A DNA stretch of 24,195 bases from Clostridium sp. CAG:273 (lineage in GTDB: Bacteria; Bacillota; Clostridia; TANB77; CAG-508). Made by a program: the position numbers and the translations under genes. The stretch is from NCBI GenBank assembly GCA_000438355.1, contig FR901472.1:154-24348 (forward strand), read 5' to 3'. How positions within the stretch are numbered: the first letter of the stretch is position 1; every line of letters begins with the position of its first letter. The notes under the pieces are model-generated. The model saw nothing but the letters and a program-made list of their open reading frames with translations, had not been told where the DNA came from and did not search any database. This document shows, piece after piece, positions 9,159 to 15,429 of the stretch.

Positions 9159-9965
9159 ATGCAAATTGTAGAAATTCCAATTCTTAATTTGAAATTAAAA
9201 ATATCTAAAATAGCTTTTAATATATTTGGAATAGATATTTATTGGTATGCACTAATAATAGTAGTTTCTATTGTTAGTGCTTTATTTTATTGCAAAAAAA
9301 TAAAAGGAAAATATGGAATAAAATTTGAGACAATTTTAAATGTTTGTATATTAGTAATTCCTATAGGCATTATTTGTGCAAGATTATATTATGTAATATT
9401 TAATTTAAAATATTTTATAGAAAATCCGATGCAAATTTTAGATATTAGAGATGGTGGATTGGCAATATACGGAGGCATAATTGGAGGAATTGTAACAATT
9501 ATTTTATATTGTAAAAAACATGAAATAAATTTATTTGATTTGCTAGACTATTTGGCTCCTGCCGTAGCTTTAGCACAAAGTATAGGAAGATGGGGAAATT
9601 TTGTAAATATAGAAGCATATGGAACACAAACAAGCCTGCCATGGAAAATGTGCATTATAGAAAATGGAATAAAAAAATGTGTACACCCTACTTTTTTATA
9701 TGAATCACTTTGTACATTTTTAATATTTTTATTGCTGTATAAATTACAACAAAAAAGAAAGTTTAAAGGAGAAATTTTCTATTTATACTTAATATTGTAT
9801 GCTTTTGTAAGATTTTGGATAGAAGGAATAAGAATTGATAGTTTAATGTTAAAAAATTTCAGAATTTCGCAAATTTTATCTATAGCTATTTTTATACTTT
9901 TTTTAGGGATTTTTACGTATGCTGCTATCAGAAATCATATAATGTCGAAAAAGGTAAAAAAATAG
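9159..9965 (+). CDS. lgt: Phosphatidylglycerol-prolipoprotein diacylglyceryl transferase
   Basis: Lgt transfers diacylglycerol from phosphatidylglycerol to the lipobox cysteine of prolipoproteins at the membrane, the first step of lipoprotein maturation. The 268-residue protein has about seven membrane segments. The family signature GRWGNFVNIEAYG is at residues 143-155 (Arg144, Asn147, Asn150, Glu152, Gly155). HPTFLYES follows at 176-183, and the C-terminal RFWIEGIR carries Arg218 and Glu222, matching the catalytic Arg/Glu pair of the E. coli enzyme. The N-terminus is about ten residues longer than typical and no strong ribosome binding site precedes ATG 9159, so the start is the least certain part. 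Confidence 0.95.
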   Translation: MQIVEIPILNLKLKISKIAFNIFGIDIYWYALIIVVSIVSALFYCKKIKGKYGIKFETILNVCILVIPIGIICARLYYVIFNLKYFIENPMQILDIRDGGLAIYGGIIGGIVTIILYCKKHEINLFDLLDYLAPAVALAQSIGRWGNFVNIEAYGTQTSLPWKMCIIENGIKKCVHPTFLYESLCTFLIFLLLYKLQQKRKFKGEIFYLYLILYAFVRFWIEGIRIDSLMLKNFRISQILSIAIFILFLGIFTYAAIRNHIMSKKVKK

Positions 9966-10019
9966 AATAAAAAGTCATTCAAAAATCGACGCAAATACTG
10001 TCAATAAAGGGCAAATCCG

Positions 10020-10048
10020 TTGACTAACATGTAAAAATATGGTATTTT
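10020..10048 (+). promoter_or_regulatory. Possible promoter of the Spo0E-like gene
   Basis: TTGACT at 10020-10025 is separated by 17 nt from TATTTT at 10043-10048, a partial sigma-A match, about 45 nt before the chosen start codon. Confidence 0.4.
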
Positions 10049-10092
10049 TAATATATACAAAATGAAAGGTGCATAAAAAGGAGAGTGATTAT

Positions 10093-10299
10093 ATGTTAAA
10101 TGATGATATTTGTAAATTAAGAGAGAGACTAAACGAAAGCATAATTAACAACGAAGACTATAACATTACATATAAAATAAGCGTAGAACTAGACGAACTA
10201 ATTGCAAAATACTACAGAACAACAATAACACTAAGGCCGAAACCAAAGAAAAAAAGAACAAGTATAAGAGAAATACAAGAATTATTTAGCGAAAAATGA
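10093..10299 (+). CDS. Spo0E-like aspartyl-phosphate phosphatase (sporulation regulator)
   Basis: This family removes phosphate from Spo0A~P and so delays sporulation. The 68-residue protein is an all-helical hairpin. Helix one (ICKLRERLNESIIN) is followed by a short acidic turn and helix two with the family signature SVELDELIAKYY (S-x-x-L-D-x-L-I); the Asp here is the conserved catalytic-site residue. The tail is basic. AAAGGAG near 10078-10084 places the start at ATG 10093; a GTG at 10069 precedes that ribosome binding site and is rejected. The gene stands alone between a possible promoter and a clear terminator, immediately before the secretion locus. Confidence 0.85.
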   Translation: MLNDDICKLRERLNESIINNEDYNITYKISVELDELIAKYYRTTITLRPKPKKKRTSIREIQELFSEK

Positions 10300-10322
10300 A
10301 AATATTAGGGAAATACATATAA

Positions 10323-10362
10323 AGAGGTTTATTATTTTATTAGTAATAAGCCTCTATTTTTT
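10323..10362 (+). terminator. Rho-independent terminator after the Spo0E-like gene
   Basis: AGAGGTTTATTA (10323-10334) pairs with TAATAAGCCTCT (10344-10355), 12 bp with one G-U, and is followed by ATTTTTT. It insulates the Spo0E-like gene from the pilin genes. Confidence 0.9.
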
Positions 10363-10391
10363 ACATTTTTATTACAAATTAAAAAAATATG

Positions 10392-10420
10392 TAGAAAAAT
10401 AAAAAAAAGTATGTTATCAT
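10392..10420 (+). promoter_or_regulatory. Possible promoter of the pilin operon
   Basis: TAGAAA (10392-10397), a 17-nt spacer and TATCAT (10415-10420) lie between the upstream terminator and the first pilin. Match quality is moderate (4/6 and 5/6), but some promoter must lie in this short gap because the preceding terminator is strong. Confidence 0.4.
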
Positions 10421-10448
10421 ATAAATAATACACTAAAAAGGAGTAATT

Positions 10449-10841
10449 ATGAGTAACAATACAAAAAAGCTAATTAACAGAATAATAATGGTACTTACAT
10501 GTTGTATGATTTTATTTAGCTTATCATGTGTGTATGCATCTCCACAAGGAAGTATCAATCCAGACAATTATAAGCCACCAACTTTAACAACAGATGATGC
10601 ACAACCAGCAATGAATAAAATTAAACCTATAATAGGTGTAATAACAACAATAGGAATAATAGCTTCAGTTATTACTTTAATAATATTAGGTATAAAATAT
10701 ATGGTTGGTAGTATTGAAGAAAAAGCTGAATATAAAAAAAGTATGGTTCCATATTTAATCGGAGCATTTTTTGTATTTTCGGTATCAACTGTAGTAACTT
10801 TTATAATGAACATGAGTAATAATTTATTTCCCAATACTTGA
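10449..10841 (+). CDS. VirB2/TrbC-like T4SS pilin 1
   Basis: This is a 130-residue pilin precursor. A signal peptide (residues 1-30, ending CVYA) is followed by a short mature stretch and two membrane helices. Helix 1 is about residues 59-81, helix 2 about 97-120. Between them lies the hairpin loop motif LGIKYMVGSIEEKAEYKKSM, characteristic of Gram-positive T4SS pilins. Such proteins insert in the membrane and build or line the secretion channel or pilus. AAAGGAG just upstream supports ATG 10449. It is closely related to pilin 3 at 11386 (same loop motif with conservative changes), which points to gene duplication. Confidence 0.87.
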   Translation: MSNNTKKLINRIIMVLTCCMILFSLSCVYASPQGSINPDNYKPPTLTTDDAQPAMNKIKPIIGVITTIGIIASVITLIILGIKYMVGSIEEKAEYKKSMVPYLIGAFFVFSVSTVVTFIMNMSNNLFPNT

Positions 10842-10883
10842 AAATTATAAAGGAATATAGTATATTAAAAAAAGGAGGAAAAT

Positions 10884-11316
10884 ATGCAAATAAAGAAAGT
10901 ACTAAAACTAAAGAATAAATTAGTATATATTTTTTTAGTATTTTTTATCATTTTTTCTCAAATAAATTTTGTATATGCAGATACAGATGAGATGGAAAAG
11001 AAAAGAGACCAGAGTATAAGTGGCATAATACAAGATGGAAGTAGTTTTATAGATTTACGGGGAAGGACAAGAATCACCAATAGCACAAAGTGATACTAAA
11101 ACTTTATCAAATAATGTATATAATATATTATTATTTATAGGTTTAGCTATAGCTATAATTATAGGACTAGTGTTAGGAATACAATTTATGGTAGGAAGTG
11201 TAGATCAAAAAGCAAAAGTAAAAGATTCATTAATTCCATATATAGTAGGATGTATTGTTATATTTGGAGCTTTTGGTATATGGAAAATAGTACTTACAAT
11301 ACTAGAAAATGTATAA
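10884..11316 (+). CDS. VirB2/TrbC-like T4SS pilin 2, requires a +1 frameshift at a CGG codon
   Basis: The 5' frame encodes a signal peptide (residues 1-32, ending FVYA) and about 27 mature residues, then ends at TGA 11091-11093. The +1 frame continues as EGQESPIAQSDTKTLSNN, a membrane helix (NILLFIGLAIAIIIGLVLG), the pilin loop motif IQFMVGSVDQKAKVKDSLIP and a second helix, ending at TAA 11314-11316. Skipping one base at CGG 11058-11060 gives a continuous 143-residue pilin with ...FIDL-GEGQESP... across the join. The shift must fall between a +1-frame TAG at 11050 and the 0-frame TGA at 11091, and CGG sits near the start of that interval. A strong AAAGGAGG precedes ATG 10884. It may be a recoded gene, a frameshift mutant or a sequence error. 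Confidence 0.85.
11058..11061 (+). other. Candidate +1 frameshift site CGG-G in pilin 2
   Basis: The 0-frame reads TTA CGG GGA; skipping the C gives TTA GGG GAA (Leu-Gly-Glu) and joins the two halves of the pilin. CGG is codon 59. It is one of only two in-frame CGG codons that I find in the window; the other is also at a +1 shift. Confidence 0.6.
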
Positions 11317-11385
11317 AAATGATATTATAATTATCTTATTATAAAAGATAAAATTATAGATACAAATAAAAAGGGAGGAAAATAA

Positions 11386-11772
11386 ATGAGCAAGATAGCA
11401 AAAAGAAATAGAATAGTAAAAATATTTTGCGGAATATTAGTTGCAAGTATATTACTATTTACGGCAAACGTAGTATTTGCTAATCCAACAGGACCAATAA
11501 ATCCAAGTGAATTAACTGGAACTTTTGACCAAACATCTGGAATAACTACTTTAGGACAACAAATTATAGGTATTATAACAACAGTAGGTATAGTTGTATC
11601 AGTAGTGGTTTTAGTAGTACTTGGTATAAAATATATGATTGGTAGTGCTGAAGAAAAAGCTGAATACAAAAAGACAATGATACCATATATAATTGGTGCT
11701 ATTTTAGTTTTTGCTGCTTCAGCAATTGCTTCAATTGTTATGGGCATATCAAAAAATATTAAAGCAGAATAA
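11386..11772 (+). CDS. VirB2/TrbC-like T4SS pilin 3
   Basis: A 128-residue pilin precursor with a signal peptide (residues 1-32, ending VVFA) and two membrane helices (about 58-81 and 96-120). They flank the loop motif LGIKYMIGSAEEKAEYKKTM. The loop is almost identical to that of pilin 1, and the mature starts share a pattern (SPQGSINPDNY and NPTGPINPSEL), so the two are paralogues; pilin 2 is more distant. GGGAGG upstream supports ATG 11386. A strong terminator follows 30 nt after the stop, so the pilins form their own transcription unit. Confidence 0.88.
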   Translation: MSKIAKRNRIVKIFCGILVASILLFTANVVFANPTGPINPSELTGTFDQTSGITTLGQQIIGIITTVGIVVSVVVLVVLGIKYMIGSAEEKAEYKKTMIPYIIGAILVFAASAIASIVMGISKNIKAE

Positions 11773-11801
11773 TTATATTACAACAAGATTACAAAAATAT
11801 T

Positions 11802-11829
11802 AAAAGTGCATGACAATGCACTTTTTTTT
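11802..11829 (+). terminator. Rho-independent terminator after the pilin genes
   Basis: AAAAGTGCA (11802-11810), a 6-nt loop, TGCACTTTT (11817-11825) and further T residues to 11829 make a compact hairpin with a T tract. It separates the pilin unit from the PrgI/VirB4/VirB6 unit. Confidence 0.9.
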
Positions 11830-11856
11830 ATTTTTTATCTACCTTTTTTCTACATA

Positions 11857-11868
11857 ATTTGCTATAAT
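11857..11868 (+). promoter_or_regulatory. Extended -10 promoter of the T4SS core operon
   Basis: TGC directly before TATAAT (11863-11868) gives an extended -10 element. The -35 region is poor (TACCTT at 17 nt). It lies about 40 nt before the PrgI-like gene and after the pilin terminator. Confidence 0.6.
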
Positions 11869-11906
11869 TAATATTAAGTATAAATGGGCATACGAAGGAG
11901 GAATTT

Positions 11907-12254
11907 ATGGGAACATATAATTTACCCAGAAATGTGAAGGGCGAAGGTAGAATTTTATTTGTATTCACAGGAAAAAGTTTTATATATGCGATTGTAGGTG
12001 GAGGAATAGGACTATTATTTTATGGAATATTTTCTCTTGCTGGCTTAAAGGTTGTAGGAATAGCAATAACAGTATTACTTGCTTTAGTTGGTTTTGCTAT
12101 TGGAACATTTAAAATGCCAGAAATATCAGGGTTAGGTTTTACTAAAAAAGTTGGTGGAGAAAACTTAGATGATATTATAAAAAGAGCAATAATGTTTAAG
12201 ACAAAAGGAAGCAAAATATACGTTTATAAGGAGGGAAAAAACAATGCTAAATGA
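11907..12254 (+). CDS. PrgI/VirB3-like T4SS membrane protein
   Basis: A 115-residue protein of the PrgI family, the Gram-positive counterpart of VirB3, which anchors the VirB4 ATPase at the membrane. The N-terminus (YNLPRNVKGEGRILFVFTGKS) has the family pattern. Two closely spaced membrane helices follow (about residues 26-45 and 47-66), then a short cytoplasmic tail with ILVYK-like residues (KGSKIYVYKEG). AAGGAGG at 11895-11901 is 5 nt from ATG 11907. Its 3' end overlaps the next gene by 11 nt, which suggests coupled translation. Confidence 0.88.
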   Translation: MGTYNLPRNVKGEGRILFVFTGKSFIYAIVGGGIGLLFYGIFSLAGLKVVGIAITVLLALVGFAIGTFKMPEISGLGFTKKVGGENLDDIIKRAIMFKTKGSKIYVYKEGKNNAK

Positions 12255-13464
12255 TATTAATACAATTACAATAATATTAGCAGTTGCTTTAGGAATTTTC
12301 TTACTTCTACTAATAATATTAGCAGCTGTATATTTTTCTTCTAAATCAAAAGAAAAAAAAGAAGAACAAGCAAAAACACCTTCTACTAACACTAATGTTA
12401 AGAAAGATTCAAAGAAAACTTATACTGTAGAATCTGTATTTGACTTTATGGATTTTGACAAAATTGAAGACAATATGATTTCTCAGAAAAATGGAGAAAG
12501 ATACATAATGGTCGTAGAGTGCCAAGGTGTGAATTATGACTTAATGTCAGAAGTAGAGAAAAATGCTGTAGAAGAAGGATTTATTCAATTTTTAAATACA
12601 TTAAGACATCCAATACAAATATATACACAAACAAGAACAATAAACTTGGAAAATAGTATACAAACGTATAGAGATAAGGTTAAAGAATTAGACGATAAAT
12701 TAGAAAGACAGAAAATGCAATATCAAAATATGGTTGATTCTGGAAAATATTCAAAACAACAATTAGAACAAGCATATTATGAGTTAACTAAACAAACGAA
12801 CTTATGTGAATATGGAAAAGACATAATTTATACAACAGAAAGAATGAGCTTAAATAAAAATGTACTTAATAAAAAATATTATATTGTTATTCCATATTAT
12901 ACATCAGAACTAGGACAAAATGATTTTGATAAAGATGAGAAGAAAAACTTAGCATTTTCAGAATTATATACAAGAGCACAATCTATTATAAGAACATTAT
13001 CTGTTTGTGGTATAAATGCAGGAATATTAGATTCAAATGGATTAGTAGATTTGCTATATGTAGCATATAATAGAGACGACGCAGAAGTTTATGGACTAGA
13101 TAAAGCTTTAAAAGCAGGTTATGATGAATTATACTCAACAGCTCCAGATGTATTAGACAAGAAAATGAGAGCATTAGATGCAAAAATAACGCAGGAGGCT
13201 TTTATCAAGGCAAATAACGCGGTTGTAGAGGCAAAATCAAAAAAACAAAAAGCACTTGAAAGAAAAGAAAATAGGATGGACGACTTAATAGAACAAATGG
13301 CACAACTTATTATAGATGAAAATAGAGCTGCAATTGGAAATAAAGTTGCAGATGAGGCACAAGATGTTATAAAAGAAGAACGTGCAAGAAGAAAAGGTAG
13401 ACCAAGAAAAGAAGAAGGAGGTACAAAAGAAAATGAGCAAAAAGAACAAACTTCAAAAAAATGA
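12244..13464 (+). CDS. Membrane-anchored TraC/VirB4-N-like T4SS protein
   Basis: A 406-residue protein with one N-terminal membrane helix (residues 8-31) followed by Lys-rich sequence, so the bulk should face the cytoplasm. Residues about 60-150 (TVESVFDFMDFDKIEDNMISQ...NGERYIMVVECQGVNYDLMSE) resemble the TraC-like or VirB4 N-terminal domain. A coiled-coil stretch (about 135-175) and a beta-rich part follow. The C-terminal third is charged, helical and ends in a basic tail with RRKGRPRKEE, an AT-hook-like GRP core. There is no Walker motif. AAGGAGGG at about 12230 supports ATG 12244, overlapping the PrgI-like gene by 11 nt; its own 3' end overlaps virB4 by 32 nt. It probably docks or complements VirB4. 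Confidence 0.75.
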   Translation: MLNDINTITIILAVALGIFLLLLIILAAVYFSSKSKEKKEEQAKTPSTNTNVKKDSKKTYTVESVFDFMDFDKIEDNMISQKNGERYIMVVECQGVNYDLMSEVEKNAVEEGFIQFLNTLRHPIQIYTQTRTINLENSIQTYRDKVKELDDKLERQKMQYQNMVDSGKYSKQQLEQAYYELTKQTNLCEYGKDIIYTTERMSLNKNVLNKKYYIVIPYYTSELGQNDFDKDEKKNLAFSELYTRAQSIIRTLSVCGINAGILDSNGLVDLLYVAYNRDDAEVYGLDKALKAGYDELYSTAPDVLDKKMRALDAKITQEAFIKANNAVVEAKSKKQKALERKENRMDDLIEQMAQLIIDENRAAIGNKVADEAQDVIKEERARRKGRPRKEEGGTKENEQKEQTSKK

Positions 13465-15421
13465 GTTAAAAGAACAACGTAATGATTATACAAAACCAGA
13501 TGAATACGAAATTTTAAAGAAGAAAACTATAAAAGAACTTATTGCTCCATCTGGAATAGATGCTAGCAACATAGATCACTTAGAAATTATATCTAATGTT
13601 ACTAGATATGCTAGAAGTTTCTTTGTATCTGCATTACCAAGAATGTGTACATTCCCAGAATTGTTTAGAGATATGTACATGTTTGGAGATATTAATACAT
13701 CTATATACATAACCCCAATTTTAGAGTCAAAATCACAAAATGACCTAAACAGAACAATAAACGAATTAGAAACAGAAAGAATTGTAGCAGCAGATAGAGG
13801 AAATATAAACAGAGAAAGTAGCTTAGCACAAAAAAGAATGGAAGCAGAGCAATTAAGAGATGAAATTGCAGCAGGATATAATAAATTATATGAAGCATCT
13901 ATTATATCAACTTTATTTGCATATAGCTTAGACGATTTAAATAAATACACAAAATTATTATCAACAGAAGTTGCGAAATCTTTAGTAGGAATAAAAACAG
14001 CATGGGGTATGCAAGAAGATGCATTTAAATCTAATCTTCCTTTAATGGAAGATAGGATAAAGAAAACACATACTTTTGACCGTAGGTCTATGGGAACGGT
14101 TTTTCCATTTACTACATCGGAAGTAGGACATCCAACAGGAATACCTTTAGGTATAAATAAGCAAACTGGGGTACCAATTTTATTTGATAATTTTCATAGT
14201 AGTTTAACAAACTATAATATGGTTATATTTGCTAAATCTGGTGCTGGTAAGTCTGTTACTATGAAGACTTTAATTTCAAGGTCAGCAGTACTTATGGGAA
14301 TACAAAGTTTAGCATTAGATGCTGAAGGTGAATATAGTATAGTTGCAGAAAGCCTAGGAGGAATAAATGTTGTACTTTCTCCAACATCTTCAACTGTTAT
14401 AAACATATTCGACTTAGAAACAGAAATCGTAAAAGATGAAATAACAGGAAGAGAGAGACTAGTTTTAAATGTTGAAAACAAGGTAGAAGACGTAACACAA
14501 GCATTACTTACAATGGCAAGAGGTAGTACAAGAAGCCAAGAAGTTAATGAGCTTACAAAGCAAATTATTGCAGAATCTGTTTCAGAAGAATATGCAAGTT
14601 TAGGAATAAATGGAGACCCAAACAGCTTATATAAAACATCAAATGGAAGCATGAGTGGAAATATGCTTGGAAAAGAAAAGAAAGAGATGCCAACTATAGG
14701 TTCTTGGTATAGAAGAATACAAAGAAAAGCAGAAGAAAATAAAAACCAAGATTATAGTTTCCATTACAGCTATTTACTAAAAGTTATGAAACAATATATA
14801 AGAGAATATGACGGACAAATGGCATATTTTGATGGACAATCTACATTTGACTTACTAGATGGAACATTATTTATAAATTTAGATATATCTCAACTAGAGG
14901 AAAGGTTTGCAAGACCACTTGCACAACAAATATTACTTGCATGGATATGGGAAAAATATGTTAAGAAAAACAGTGAGGATAGAGAAAGAGCATCAAAGAA
15001 AAGGGTAATTGTAGATGAGGCATGGATGTTACTTCCATACCCAGAAGCCGTAGATTTCTTAAATACAATGGCAAGACGTGCAAGAAAAAGAAATGTTTCT
15101 TTAGCAATTATTTCTCAAAGATTCCAAGACTTTTATGAGAAACCAGAAGCTCAGGCAGTACTTACATCTTCAGATACTAAGCTATTTTTAGCACAAGACA
15201 AGTCAGAAATACAATATTTAAAAGAAGTATTTAAGCTAAGTGAAGGAGAAGCAGGTTTCTTGGTAACATGCTTCAAAGGAGAAGGACTATTGAAAGTAGG
15301 CGCAGATAGTGCTATAATACAAATAAACCCAACAAGCAAAGAATTCGAGTTTGTGGATACAAACTTAAATACATTAGTGGAAAGGAACAAAAGAAAGAGG
15401 ACAACAGGATATGGTTATTAG
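13433..15421 (+). CDS. virB4: VirB4-family T4SS ATPase
   Basis: This is the motor ATPase of the secretion machine, acting on the cytoplasmic face of the membrane. The 662-residue protein has an N-terminal domain (about 1-230) and a RecA-like ATPase domain. Walker A is AKSGAGKSVT (residues 267-276, Lys273). LDAEGEY follows at 295-301, Walker B is RVIVDEAWMLL with Asp528/Glu529, and the VirB4 motif ISQRFQDF lies beyond it. All catalytic residues are present. The start is ATG 13433, 11 nt after AAGGAGG (13415-13421); an upstream in-frame start at 13382 precedes that ribosome binding site and is less likely. The start overlaps the upstream gene, and virB6 begins 8 nt after the stop. Confidence 0.95.
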   Translation: MSKKNKLQKNELKEQRNDYTKPDEYEILKKKTIKELIAPSGIDASNIDHLEIISNVTRYARSFFVSALPRMCTFPELFRDMYMFGDINTSIYITPILESKSQNDLNRTINELETERIVAADRGNINRESSLAQKRMEAEQLRDEIAAGYNKLYEASIISTLFAYSLDDLNKYTKLLSTEVAKSLVGIKTAWGMQEDAFKSNLPLMEDRIKKTHTFDRRSMGTVFPFTTSEVGHPTGIPLGINKQTGVPILFDNFHSSLTNYNMVIFAKSGAGKSVTMKTLISRSAVLMGIQSLALDAEGEYSIVAESLGGINVVLSPTSSTVINIFDLETEIVKDEITGRERLVLNVENKVEDVTQALLTMARGSTRSQEVNELTKQIIAESVSEEYASLGINGDPNSLYKTSNGSMSGNMLGKEKKEMPTIGSWYRRIQRKAEENKNQDYSFHYSYLLKVMKQYIREYDGQMAYFDGQSTFDLLDGTLFINLDISQLEERFARPLAQQILLAWIWEKYVKKNSEDRERASKKRVIVDEAWMLLPYPEAVDFLNTMARRARKRNVSLAIISQRFQDFYEKPEAQAVLTSSDTKLFLAQDKSEIQYLKEVFKLSEGEAGFLVTCFKGEGLLKVGADSAIIQINPTSKEFEFVDTNLNTLVERNKRKRTTGYGY

Positions 15422-15429
15422 GAGGATGT

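Noticed and set aside
9985..10015. Spo0A-box-like sequences (ATCGACG, TGTCAAT) before the Spo0E-like gene
   Set aside because: Each has two mismatches to the seven-base core, which is expected by chance in AT-rich DNA.
13382..13464. Overlap between the TraC-like gene and virB4 as a possible frameshift splitting one large VirB4
   Set aside because: The virB4 gene has its own AAGGAGG and ATG at 13433, the upstream product has a complete C-terminal tail, and VirB4 is of normal length; these are overlapping genes.
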